DNA from: an uncultured Roseicyclus sp.
GTDB taxonomy: Bacteria > Pseudomonadota > Alphaproteobacteria > Rhodobacterales > Rhodobacteraceae
Assembly: GCF_937892565.1 (NCBI RefSeq)
Contig: NZ_CALAHQ010000010.1
Span: 1-51,252, forward strand
Length of the DNA stretch: 51,252 bases
Direction: 5' to 3'
Shown here: positions 17,630 to 25,112 of the stretch, piece by piece
Position numbering within the stretch: position 1 is the stretch's first letter
How the letters are laid out: each line of letters begins with the position of its first letter
Notes under the pieces: model-generated
Databases searched by the model: none
Told to the model about the DNA's origin: nothing
The model's input: the letters and a program-made list of their open reading frames with translations, nothing else
Translations under genes and position numbers: made by a program

Positions 17630-18288
17630 GAGGGCAAGATCATCGGCCCGGCCGTGCGCGCGGGGGCGGCATCGGCGGCGCGTAGATACATGGGCGCAGG
17701 GCGCGGCAGATCCGTGTCGCGCCAGCGAAGCGCCGCGATCCGCGCAATCGCTTCGGCCAGCGGCAGGGCAGGGGGCAAAACCACCAGCCCCGGCAGCGTC
17801 GCCACCGCCATGCCCGCGCCCGATCCGGTGACAGCGCCGCCAGCGATCAGATGGGGCAGATCACCCGGCGTCAGCAACAGCGGATCACCCGCGCCTGCGC
17901 CATCGAACGCCTGCACATAAACCTCGCCTCGGCGCGCATCCGCGATCACGGTGATCGGGCGCGGCAGATCATGGGCCAGCGCCTCGAGCGTGCTGACGCC
18001 CACAGCGGGAATGCCCAGCCCAAGCGCCAGACCGCGCGCGGCCGACACCGCAATGCGAATGCCGGTGAAATTGCCGGGCCCCACACCCACCCCGATGGCA
18101 TCCAGATCGGCCAGGCACGCGCCGCTTGCCGCCACCACCTCGGCAAGCACCAGCATCAGACGTTCGCCCTGACCCTTTTCCATGGCCTCATGGGCATGGG
18201 CCAGTATCGTCTCGCCCGACAAAACAGCGGCCGCGCAATGCGCGGCCGAGGTGTCGAAAGCCAGGATCAGGGGCTTGGAAGCGGCCAT
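17626..18288 (-). CDS. tsaB: tRNA t6A37 threonylcarbamoyltransferase subunit TsaB
   Basis: A 220-residue ASKHA-fold pseudo-enzyme that partners TsaD and TsaE to make N6-threonylcarbamoyladenosine in ANN-decoding tRNAs. It shows the N-terminal LAFDTSAAHCAAAV and the hallmark GVGVGPGNFTGIRIAVSAARGLA. ATG 18288 shares its last base with the stop of nfuA (TGATG-type junction), and rimI follows with an ATGA overlap. The three genes form one unit. Confidence 0.94.
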   Translation of the reverse strand: MAASKPLILAFDTSAAHCAAAVLSGETILAHAHEAMEKGQGERLMLVLAEVVAASGACLADLDAIGVGVGPGNFTGIRIAVSAARGLALGLGIPAVGVSTLEALAHDLPRPITVIADARRGEVYVQAFDGAGAGDPLLLTPGDLPHLIAGGAVTGSGAGMAVATLPGLVVLPPALPLAEAIARIAALRWRDTDLPRPAPMYLRAADAAPARTAGPMILPS

Positions 18289-18851
18289 CACAGGTTGACG
18301 GGGCGCACCTCGAGAACCTCGGGGATGTAGTGGCGCAGCAAATTCTCGATCCCCATCTTCAGCGTCAGCGTGCTGGACGGGCACCCCGCACAAGCACCCT
18401 TCATGTGCAGATAGACCACCCCCCGGTCGAACCCGTGAAAGGTGATGTCGCCACCATCCTGGGCGACGGCGGGCCGCACGCGGGTATCAAGCAGCGTCTT
18501 GATCTGGCCCACGATCTCTGCGTCTTCGCCGCTGTGCTCGGCATGACCGCCCGAGGCCCCGCCCTCGCCCTCCATCACCGGGGCACCCGATTGATAATGC
18601 TCCATGATGGCGCCAAGAATGGCCGGCTTGATGTGGTCCCAGGCGGTGGCTTCCGCCTTGGTCACGGTGACGAAATCGGTTCCGAAGAACACGCCGGTCA
18701 CGCCCGCCACGCCAAAGATACGCGCGGCAAGCGGCGATTTCCCGGCGGCGTCGGGATTGGGGAAATCGGCGGTGCCCATATCCAGCACGGTCTGGCCGGG
18801 CAGGAATTTCAGCGTCGCCGGGTTGGGGGTGGATTCGGTCTGGATGAACAT
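18288..18851 (-). CDS. NfuA/NifU-like Fe-S cluster carrier
   Basis: A 187-residue iron-sulfur scaffold or carrier. The N-terminal Nfu_N domain begins MFIQTESTPNPATLKFLPG and the C-terminal NifU-like domain carries the cluster-binding CxxC at Cys154 and Cys157 (KGACAGCPSS). A His/Gly/Glu-rich linker (GEGGASGGHAEHSGED) joins the two. It would deliver Fe-S clusters to target proteins in the cytoplasm. The ATG at 18851 matches the family start exactly, so the extended frame to 18905 was rejected. Confidence 0.93.
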   Translation of the reverse strand: MFIQTESTPNPATLKFLPGQTVLDMGTADFPNPDAAGKSPLAARIFGVAGVTGVFFGTDFVTVTKAEATAWDHIKPAILGAIMEHYQSGAPVMEGEGGASGGHAEHSGEDAEIVGQIKTLLDTRVRPAVAQDGGDITFHGFDRGVVYLHMKGACAGCPSSTLTLKMGIENLLRHYIPEVLEVRPVNL

Positions 18852-18941
18852 GCGCGTAATCCCATCGGTTTCGTCAGATATGCGGGTCAGACCGGCCAGT
18901 GTCAAGTTTTGGAACGATTCTAAACCGGACCGGGTTCAGGT

Positions 18942-19397
18942 TCAGGTGATGCTTTCCAGCTGTTCCTTGCTCAGCTCGACCGGAACGATGGTGATGGGCA
19001 CGGGCAGGGTGCCCGCCTGACGCACCATCGCGGTCACCAGCGGCCCCGGCCCCCCCTTGCCGGCCGCGGCCCCCAGCACCAGCACCCCGATCTCGGGCGA
19101 GGTGCGGATATGGTCGAGGATTTCCGCCACCGGCTCACCCTCGCGGATGACAAGGCTGGGATCGACCCCCTGGCGGTCACGCATCCATTTGGCGAAGACG
19201 TTGAAATGCGCCTCGATTCGCTCGCGCGCTTCGGCACGCATCATTTCGGCCACGCCGATCCAGTGGTTGAACTCATCGGGCGGGATGATCGACAAGATCT
19301 CGACCCCGCCCTGGGTATGGGCGGCGCGCATTGCGGCAAAGCGCATCGCGTTCAGACATTCGCGGGTGTCGTCCAACACCACGAGGAATTTGCGCAT
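18942..19397 (-). CDS. Universal stress protein (UspA family)
   Basis: A 151-residue cytoplasmic UspA-fold protein. It starts MRKFLVVLDDTRECLNAMRFA with the first beta strand and the Asp that contacts nucleotide. The C-terminal LVLGAAAGKGGPGPLVTAMV fits the ATP-binding G-(2x)-G-(9x)-G-type pattern. ATG 19397 is the only start consistent with the fold. It is upstream of nfuA on the same strand with about 90 bases between, so probably a separate unit. Confidence 0.88.
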   Translation of the reverse strand: MRKFLVVLDDTRECLNAMRFAAMRAAHTQGGVEILSIIPPDEFNHWIGVAEMMRAEARERIEAHFNVFAKWMRDRQGVDPSLVIREGEPVAEILDHIRTSPEIGVLVLGAAAGKGGPGPLVTAMVRQAGTLPVPITIVPVELSKEQLESIT

Positions 19398-19492
19398 CGG
19401 TTTTCCCTGTATCGGCAGCCCAGCATGACGCCTGTGCGCGGCTCTGTCCACCGCTTCGCACGAGGCGCCGGGCGGCTGGGCGGTCTGCCGCG

Positions 19493-19981
19493 TCAGGCCA
19501 GCGCCAGAAGTCCGGCCAGATCCAGCCGTGCATTGATCATCTGCAACTGTCCATCGGCGTCGCGCGGCCAATCCTCGGGCGCACGGTCGCGATAGAGTTC
19601 GATGCCATTGCCATCGGGGTCGCTGAGATAGATCGCCTCGGACACGCCATGATCGGCCGCCCCATCCAACGCCACACCGGCCGCAAGCACCCGGCGCAAC
19701 GCTTGCGCCAAAGCCCCCCGGTCTGGAAAGAGAAAGGCGGTGTGATACAGCCCCGTGGCCTCGGGGGCCGGGCGTGGCCCGCCCGCGCTGTGCCAGGTGT
19801 TCAGGCCCAGATGGTGGTGGTAGCCGTCAAAGGACAGGAATGCCGCCTGTTCGCCGTAGCGCTGCTGCACCTGCAAGCCGATGACATCGCGGTAAAAGGC
19901 AATGGATCTTTCCAGATCCGATACCTTTAGATGCACATGGCCGATAAGGGCGCCCGTGGGGCTGGGATGGGTTGGGTTCAT
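19493..19981 (-). CDS. VOC family (glyoxalase/catechol dioxygenase-like) protein
   Basis: A 162-residue vicinal-oxygen-chelate protein. Segments GHVHLKVSDLERSIAFYRDVIGLQV at the N terminus and AIYLSDPDGNGIELYRDR later are the paired beta-alpha-beta modules, with metal ligand candidates His in GHVH, His in LYHTAFL and Glu in IELY. It most resembles the CatE-like catechol-2,3-dioxygenase group by these motifs; the real substrate is unknown. ATG 19981 sits close to a divergent DUF1989 gene (216-base gap). Confidence 0.86.
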   Translation of the reverse strand: MNPTHPSPTGALIGHVHLKVSDLERSIAFYRDVIGLQVQQRYGEQAAFLSFDGYHHHLGLNTWHSAGGPRPAPEATGLYHTAFLFPDRGALAQALRRVLAAGVALDGAADHGVSEAIYLSDPDGNGIELYRDRAPEDWPRDADGQLQMINARLDLAGLLALA

Positions 19982-20197
19982 GGTCGACTCTCCTGATCTG
20001 GGGTCAGTATTGCGCAGGCAGCGGCGCGTGTCCCTGCGCGCCGGCGCAGACCGGCTGTGCGCAGGGCGTTCGACCGCGCCCCGCGCCAAAGCCCTGGTTC
20101 AAGGTGCTGTCTTGGGGGCTTTTCGCATCCTGCGTGCCGGGGATATGCTATCGCCCGACCGCGCGTCAGTGTCGCGCCGCCCAAAGGGGGACCCCAG

Positions 20198-21061
20198 ATG
20201 CCCAATCGCCGCCCGAAAGAATCGCCCCTGCCCGTGGATGCCGCCGCCCGCCGCGCGATAGCGCCCGTGGTCTGCTACCCGGTCGCCACTTTGCCCGGCC
20301 TGCCCGATGCGGTGATCGCGGGCGCGCGCAGCGGCTTGATCTTGCGCGACAGCGTCACCATTCCGCCCCGCCAAGCGCGCTGTTTTCGCGCCCGCGCCGG
20401 GCAGGTGATCCGCATCCGTTCCGTCGAAGGACCGCAGGTGGGCGATCTGAACCTGTGGCATGCGCATGATCTGTCCGAGCGATTCTTTTCGGGGAAAACC
20501 CGCGCCTTGCACGGCACCCATGTGACGACCGGGGATCGTTTGTGGTCGAGCCTGCCACATTTGCGCCCGATGGCCAGCGTGGTGGCCGACAGCCTCGATT
20601 GGTATGGGATCGACGATTTCGGGGGGGCGGTTCATGACGTGATCGGCACGCGCTGCGATCCCTACACGCATTGCCTGTTGTCGGATGGTGGCCAATATCA
20701 CCAGTGCTGCCATTCCAACCTGACGCGCGCCTTGGCCGCCGAAACGGGTCTTTCCCTGTCCGACGCCGAACGGCACATTCATGATGTGCTCAACGTGTTC
20801 ATGTGCACGGGATTTACCCGTGACACCGGGCAATATTTCATGAAAGCCTCGCCCGTGCGTCCGGGTGATCATCTTGATATATTGGCTGAAATCGATCTTG
20901 TTGGGGCCTTGTCGGCCTGTCCGGGGGGCGATTGCGGGTCCGAGCATTCCTCGGACAGCGCGCCGTGTTTCCCGCTGTTGGTCGAGGTGTTTGATTGTGA
21001 TCTGACACGGTCATGGGCGCCTGCGCCGATCAACGGTTATGACCGCAGCCACGGCGCCTGA
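20198..21061 (+). CDS. DUF1989 (urea carboxylase-associated) family protein
   Basis: A 287-residue protein of the DUF1989 family, long annotated as urea carboxylase-associated proteins; relatives CgdA/CgdB form a carboxyguanidine deiminase. The family core is VIRIRSVEGPQVGDLNLW, with HDLSERF after it, and the probable zinc-binding region with RCDPYTH and HQCCHSNL. The C-terminal part includes NVFMCTG, SPVRPGDH and ACPGGDC. ATG 20198 has an AAAGGGGG ribosome site just upstream; the longer frame has no homology. There is no urea or guanidine carboxylase gene nearby. The next gene is ornithine decarboxylase, suggesting a link to arginine/ornithine nitrogen metabolism, which is inference. Confidence 0.85.
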   Translation: MPNRRPKESPLPVDAAARRAIAPVVCYPVATLPGLPDAVIAGARSGLILRDSVTIPPRQARCFRARAGQVIRIRSVEGPQVGDLNLWHAHDLSERFFSGKTRALHGTHVTTGDRLWSSLPHLRPMASVVADSLDWYGIDDFGGAVHDVIGTRCDPYTHCLLSDGGQYHQCCHSNLTRALAAETGLSLSDAERHIHDVLNVFMCTGFTRDTGQYFMKASPVRPGDHLDILAEIDLVGALSACPGGDCGSEHSSDSAPCFPLLVEVFDCDLTRSWAPAPINGYDRSHGA

Positions 21062-21103
21062 TCGCCCCTGAAAACACGCTTTTGCGACCCCTCAACGGCT
21101 CAA

Positions 21104-21138
21104 GCAAAAAATCACTTCCTGACGCAAAAAATTATCTT
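21104..21138 (+). promoter_or_regulatory. Phased A-tract direct repeat upstream of the speF leader
   Basis: GCAAAAAAT occurs at 21104-21112 and again at 21124-21132, exactly 20 bases apart, about two helical turns. Phased A6 tracts would bend DNA toward one face. The second tract is followed by TTATCTT (21132-21138), a possible -10 element, but I find no good -35. A decayed palindrome (GAAAACACGCTTTTGC, 21070-21085) marks the end of the DUF1989 gene just upstream. Confidence 0.35.
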
Positions 21139-21149
21139 GCATGGGGGGG

Positions 21150-21295
21150 GAAACAGCCGCATATGCCCGGCCCAAGACGCCAACGCACGCGCCTCTGTCA
21201 CGGGTGGTACTCCGGCCTGCCGGCATAACCATCGCAGTTACGTAGCGACGGTAACGTCTCCCTTGGAAGTTTGCGGGCCTCATTCGGCCCTCTGT
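21150..21295 (+). ncRNA. speF leader RNA (cis-regulatory element of ornithine decarboxylase)
   Basis: The roughly 250 bases before ornithine decarboxylase contain no convincing ORF but dense complementarity. I see a hairpin closed by TGGT/ACCA around CCGG-cctg-CCGG (21205-21231). Next is a nested helix with CGCA pairing TGCG and inside it GTTAC pairing GTAAC (21233-21276). A final GGGCC-tcattc-GGCCC hairpin follows just before the ribosome site GGAG. This position and architecture fit the alphaproteobacterial speF leader motif known from comparative genomics, although I cannot run a covariance search. It presumably controls decarboxylase expression in response to a polyamine or related signal. 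Confidence 0.7.
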
Positions 21296-21310
21296 CTGTC
21301 GGAGATGACC

Positions 21311-22480
21311 ATGACCGCTACGTTCGCCGATTTCTCGGCCTCTTTTCCTATTCCTTCGGCCCGCCTCGAAGGCTTCATCGCCTCCAACCGTTTTGATCGC
21401 CCGACGCTGGTGATCGAGATCGACCGCGTCGAGACGCAGTATCGCGCGCTGGCCGAGGGTTTGGGCGCAGCCGACATCCATTATGCCGTCAAGGCCAACC
21501 CCGCCCCCGAGATCATCGAGCGGCTGGTCGCGCTTGGCTCCAAATTCGACGCCGCGTCGCGGGGCGAGATTGAACTGTGCCTGAGCAAAGGCGCACAGCC
21601 CGACACGATTTCCTACGGCAACACCATCAAGCGTGCCGCCGACATCGCCTTTGCGCACCGCGCGGGCATCACGCTGTTTGCCGCCGATGCGGCCGAGGAA
21701 ATCGCCAAGATCGCCGCCCATGCGCCGGGCGCGTCGGTCTATATCCGCCTGCTGGTCGAAGCGTCGGGCGCCGATTGGCCGCTGACGCGCAAGTTCGGCA
21801 CGACGCGCGACACCGCGCTCAAGCTCATGGCGCAAGCGCGCGGTCTGGGCCTGCGTCCGGCTGGGGTCAGCTTTCATGTCGGCTCGCAAACGCGCGATCC
21901 GGCGATGTGGTCTGATACGCTTGATCAGGTGGCGGCGGTCTGGGATGCAGCCACCGACGCGGGCTTTGATCTTGATGTGCTCAACATCGGCGGTGGTTTC
22001 CCGGCCTTCTATGGCGACGCGATCCCGCACCCGACGGCTTATGCCGCAGCGGTGATGGCGCAAGTCAACGCGCGCTTTCCCGCAGGCATCCGCATCATGG
22101 CGGAACCCGGTCGCGGCATGGTCGCCGAGGCCGGCATGATCGCGGCCGAGGTGTTGTTGGTGGCCAAAAAGTCCGAGGATGATCTGCATCGCTGGGTCTA
22201 TCTGGATATCGGCAAGTTTTCGGGCCTTGCCGAAACCATGGATGAGGCGATCCGCTACCAATTCATCACGCCCCATGATGGCGAAGCCACGGGCCCCTGC
22301 ATTCTGGCAGGCCCGTCTTGCGACAGCGCGGATGTGCTTTATGAAAAGCGCCCGGTGTCGTTGCCCTTGGCGCTCAGGGCGGGCGACAAGGTGATCATCC
22401 GCAATTGCGGGGCCTATACCTCGTCTTACGCATCGGTTGGCTTCAACGGCTTTCCGCCGCTGGACGTGATGGTGATCTGA
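21311..22480 (+). CDS. Ornithine decarboxylase, alanine-racemase fold (type III PLP)
   Basis: A 389-residue group IV decarboxylase that makes putrescine from ornithine; some relatives also use lysine. PLP binds Lys61 in YAVKANPAPE. EPGRGMVAEAG is the phosphate and PLP-contacting segment, LNIGGGFP the glycine loop, and GPSCDSADVL near residue 335 carries the active-site Cys donated across the dimer. NCGAYTSSYA closes the site. I chose ATG 21311, which has GGAG six bases upstream; ATG 21305 is also possible. It sits behind the structured speF leader and is followed by a clear terminator. Confidence 0.94.
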   Translation: MTATFADFSASFPIPSARLEGFIASNRFDRPTLVIEIDRVETQYRALAEGLGAADIHYAVKANPAPEIIERLVALGSKFDAASRGEIELCLSKGAQPDTISYGNTIKRAADIAFAHRAGITLFAADAAEEIAKIAAHAPGASVYIRLLVEASGADWPLTRKFGTTRDTALKLMAQARGLGLRPAGVSFHVGSQTRDPAMWSDTLDQVAAVWDAATDAGFDLDVLNIGGGFPAFYGDAIPHPTAYAAAVMAQVNARFPAGIRIMAEPGRGMVAEAGMIAAEVLLVAKKSEDDLHRWVYLDIGKFSGLAETMDEAIRYQFITPHDGEATGPCILAGPSCDSADVLYEKRPVSLPLALRAGDKVIIRNCGAYTSSYASVGFNGFPPLDVMVI

Positions 22481-22493
22481 TACCGCGCTTGCG

Positions 22494-22533
22494 CCGTCCG
22501 CCTGTTTTGATCCGTCGCAGGCGGGCGGTTTAT
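22494..22533 (+). terminator. Intrinsic terminator of ornithine decarboxylase
   Basis: CCGTCCGCCTG (22494-22504) pairs with CAGGCGGGCGG (22518-22528) over 11 positions with one G-T wobble, around a 13-base loop. TTTAT follows at once. It begins 13 bases after the decarboxylase stop. Confidence 0.7.
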
Positions 22534-22603
22534 GTCACGTCTGGCCTTGGCGCAGTTCGCGCGCTAAGGCTGGCGTGAACACAGGGCAACTGGCCGCACT
22601 GTC

Positions 22604-23530
22604 ATGCAAATCTATCTGCCCATCGCCGAAGTCAGCGTGAACGCCTTTCTGCTGCTTGGGCTTGGCGGCATCGTCGGCATCTTGTCGGGCATGTTCGGGG
22701 TGGGCGGCGGGTTTCTGATGACGCCGCTGTTGTTTTTCATCGGCATCCCCCCCGCCGTCGCCGTGGCGACCGAGGCCAATCAGATCGTCGCCTCGTCGTT
22801 TTCCGGGGTTCTGGCCCATCTCAAGCGCAAGACCGTCGATCTGAGGATGGGCACGGTCTTGATGCTGGGGGGCGTCGTCGGGGCGGCCATCGGGGTGCAG
22901 GTGTTTGCCGCGCTGACCGCCATCGGTCAGGTCGATCTGCTGGTCAAGCTGTGCTATGTCGTGTTTCTGGGCATCATCGGCACGCTGATGTTTTTCGAAA
23001 GCCTGCGCGCGATCCGGCGGGCGCGTGCGTCGGGCGGGGTGGCCACGCCTGTGCGCCGCCATCGCACCTGGATGGACAAGCTGCCCTTCAAGATGCGGTT
23101 TCGGACCTCGGGGCTTTATATCTCGGTGATCCCGCCGATTGCGGTCGGCGTGTTTGTCGGGCTTTTGGCCGCGATCATGGGGGTGGGCGGCGGGTTCATC
23201 ATGGTGCCTGCGATGATCTATCTGCTGGGCATGCCGACCAAGGTGGTGGTGGGCACCTCGCTGTTCCAGATCATCTTTGTCACCGGAATTGCCACCTTGT
23301 TGCATGCCACGACCAATTACACCGTTGACATGGTGCTGGCGGTGCTGCTTTTGGTGGGGGGCGTGATCGGGGCACAGATCGGGGCGGCCATCGGCGTCAA
23401 GCTCAAGGCCGAACAGCTGCGCATCTTGCTGGCCGTGATGGTTCTGGCGGTTTGCGGCAAGCTGGCCTTTGACCTGCTGGTCATGCCGGCCGAGCTTTAT
23501 GGCATCGCGTTTGACGGGGCCGGGCACTGA
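22604..23530 (+). CDS. TauE/SafE family membrane permease
   Basis: A 308-residue inner-membrane protein of the TauE/SafE (sulfite exporter-like) family. The two halves are inverted repeats, each beginning with the hallmark GxxxGxFGxGGGF-type motif: GILSGMFGVGGGFLMTPLL (about 25-43) and GLLAAIMGVGGGFIMVPAMI (about 186-205). About eight membrane helices are visible, with a basic cytoplasmic loop (RRARASGGVATPVRRHRTWMDK) between halves. It is coupled to the next gene by a shared base (TGATG). The transported anion is unknown, with sulfite or organosulfonate export as the family precedent. Confidence 0.9.
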   Translation: MQIYLPIAEVSVNAFLLLGLGGIVGILSGMFGVGGGFLMTPLLFFIGIPPAVAVATEANQIVASSFSGVLAHLKRKTVDLRMGTVLMLGGVVGAAIGVQVFAALTAIGQVDLLVKLCYVVFLGIIGTLMFFESLRAIRRARASGGVATPVRRHRTWMDKLPFKMRFRTSGLYISVIPPIAVGVFVGLLAAIMGVGGGFIMVPAMIYLLGMPTKVVVGTSLFQIIFVTGIATLLHATTNYTVDMVLAVLLLVGGVIGAQIGAAIGVKLKAEQLRILLAVMVLAVCGKLAFDLLVMPAELYGIAFDGAGH

Positions 23531-24288
23531 TGCTGCGGGTGCTGGGCCTTGTCGCTGTCGCCCTTGCGCTGGCCACACCGCTCAAGGCCGAGCAGGTGGT
23601 GGCGGGCCTGAGCCAGGAGGCGATTTCCATCACCACGAATTTCGCGGGCTCCGAGATCTTGATCTATGGCGCGGTCCGCCGGGAAGAACCGCCTCCGGGC
23701 AGCGCGCCGATGGAGGTGATCGTCACCGTCCAAGGCCCCAGCCGCGCGGTGACCGTGCGGCGCAAGGAGCGCCGATTTGGCATCTGGGTGAACACCGATG
23801 CCACGCGGATCAACGAGGCGCCAACCTTTTATGCGGTCTCCAGCACCGGACCCTTGGACGCCATCCTGAGCCAGACCGAGGATCTGCGCCATCGCATCAC
23901 CTTGGCGCGTGCGATCCGCGCAGTGGGCACCGGTCGGACCGATCAGGATGTGTTCAATGCTGCGCTGATTCGCATCCGCACACAGGATGCGGCCTATCAG
24001 CTGACCGAAGGCGCCGTGCGGTTTCGCGAGCAGACCTTGTTTGACACCTCCATCCGGCTGCCCGCCAACCTGACCGAAGGCGAATATGTCACGCGCATCT
24101 TCCTGACCCGGGGGGGGGCGGTGGTGGATGTCTATGAGCAGACGATCCCGGTGCGCAAAGTGGGCTTGGAGCGGATGATCTACACCCTCGCCCATGAGCG
24201 GCCCCTGGTCTACGGGCTTTTGTCGCTGTTCATCGCCATTGCGGCGGGTTGGATGGCCTCGGCCCTGTTTCGCGCCATCAGGCGCTGA
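23530..24288 (+). CDS. TIGR02186 family protein with C-terminal membrane anchor
   Basis: A 252-residue conserved alphaproteobacterial protein typically found beside a TauE-like permease. A signal peptide (MLRVLGLVAVALALATPLKA) is followed by a beta-rich periplasmic domain with SQEAISITTNFAGSEILIYGA and RRFGIWVNTD, then one membrane helix (LVYGLLSLFIAIAAGWMASALF) and a short basic tail. Its start overlaps the permease stop by one base. It may be an accessory subunit of the permease; its role is not established. A run of nine G (24110-24118) lies within the coding region at Arg-Gly-Gly-Ala. Confidence 0.85.
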   Translation: MLRVLGLVAVALALATPLKAEQVVAGLSQEAISITTNFAGSEILIYGAVRREEPPPGSAPMEVIVTVQGPSRAVTVRRKERRFGIWVNTDATRINEAPTFYAVSSTGPLDAILSQTEDLRHRITLARAIRAVGTGRTDQDVFNAALIRIRTQDAAYQLTEGAVRFREQTLFDTSIRLPANLTEGEYVTRIFLTRGGAVVDVYEQTIPVRKVGLERMIYTLAHERPLVYGLLSLFIAIAAGWMASALFRAIRR

Positions 24289-24377
24289 GGGGTTGTTCCC
24301 ATCGCCGCTTGTTCAGCGGGTCTGACCGCCCGGCGCTGGCTGATGACGCTTGCTGCCGCACAGACGCAGCCACAGCC

Positions 24378-25112
24378 TCAGCCCCGGCCCACAAAAGGCA
24401 TTTTCGTCGCCATCACGGTCTGAAACAGGATGTTGGCCGACAGCGGCAAGCTGGCCATGTGATGCACACAATCGGCCACATGGGCCACATCCATCACATG
24501 GGGCGGCGCATCGCCGCGCGCCATGGCCTGTTGGGCGGCATCGCGCAAAAGGTCGGTTTCGGCATTGCCGATGTCGATCTGGCTGCCTGCGATGTCAAAG
24601 GGGCGGCCATCGAGCGCGATCTGTTTGGTCAGCCCGGTGATGGCGTGTTTGGTTGCCGTATAAGGGGCGGCACCCGCGCGCGGCACATGCGCCGAAACCG
24701 AGCCATTGTTGATGATGCGCCCGCCCTGTGGCGCTTGACGGCGCATCAGGCCAAAGGCCGCGCGCGCGCACAGGAACATGCCGGTCAGGTTGACCTCGAC
24801 CGCGCGGCGCCAGTCGGCCGGGTCGATTTCATCGAGCGGGGCTGTGGGGGTAAAGATGCCTGCATTGTTGAACAAGACATCCAGTCGGCCGTGATCTCTG
24901 GCAAACCCGGCAAAGCGGTCGGCCACCGCATCGGCATCGCTGACATCAAGCGGCAACACAACGGCGCGCGCACCATGGGGGGCGGCGATCGCGGCCAGCC
25001 GGTCGGCGCGCCGCGCGGCCAGGCCCACGGTCCAGCCTGCTGCCAGCATGCGTTCGGCCACCGCGTGCCCGATGCCCGAACTGGCGCCTGTCACGATGAT
25101 CGTCTGTGTCAT
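24378..25112 (-). CDS. SDR family oxidoreductase
   Basis: A 244-residue classical short-chain dehydrogenase: TGASSGIG cofactor motif at residues 8-15, ARRADRL after beta-2 (arginines suggesting NADPH), NNAG, NNGSVS with the active-site Ser, and YTATK as the catalytic Tyr-Lys pair. The ATG overlaps the helicase stop (ATGA at 25109-25112), so it is translated with the helicase although no functional link is apparent. Substrate unknown. Confidence 0.92.
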   Translation of the reverse strand: MTQTIIVTGASSGIGHAVAERMLAAGWTVGLAARRADRLAAIAAPHGARAVVLPLDVSDADAVADRFAGFARDHGRLDVLFNNAGIFTPTAPLDEIDPADWRRAVEVNLTGMFLCARAAFGLMRRQAPQGGRIINNGSVSAHVPRAGAAPYTATKHAITGLTKQIALDGRPFDIAGSQIDIGNAETDLLRDAAQQAMARGDAPPHVMDVAHVADCVHHMASLPLSANILFQTVMATKMPFVGRG

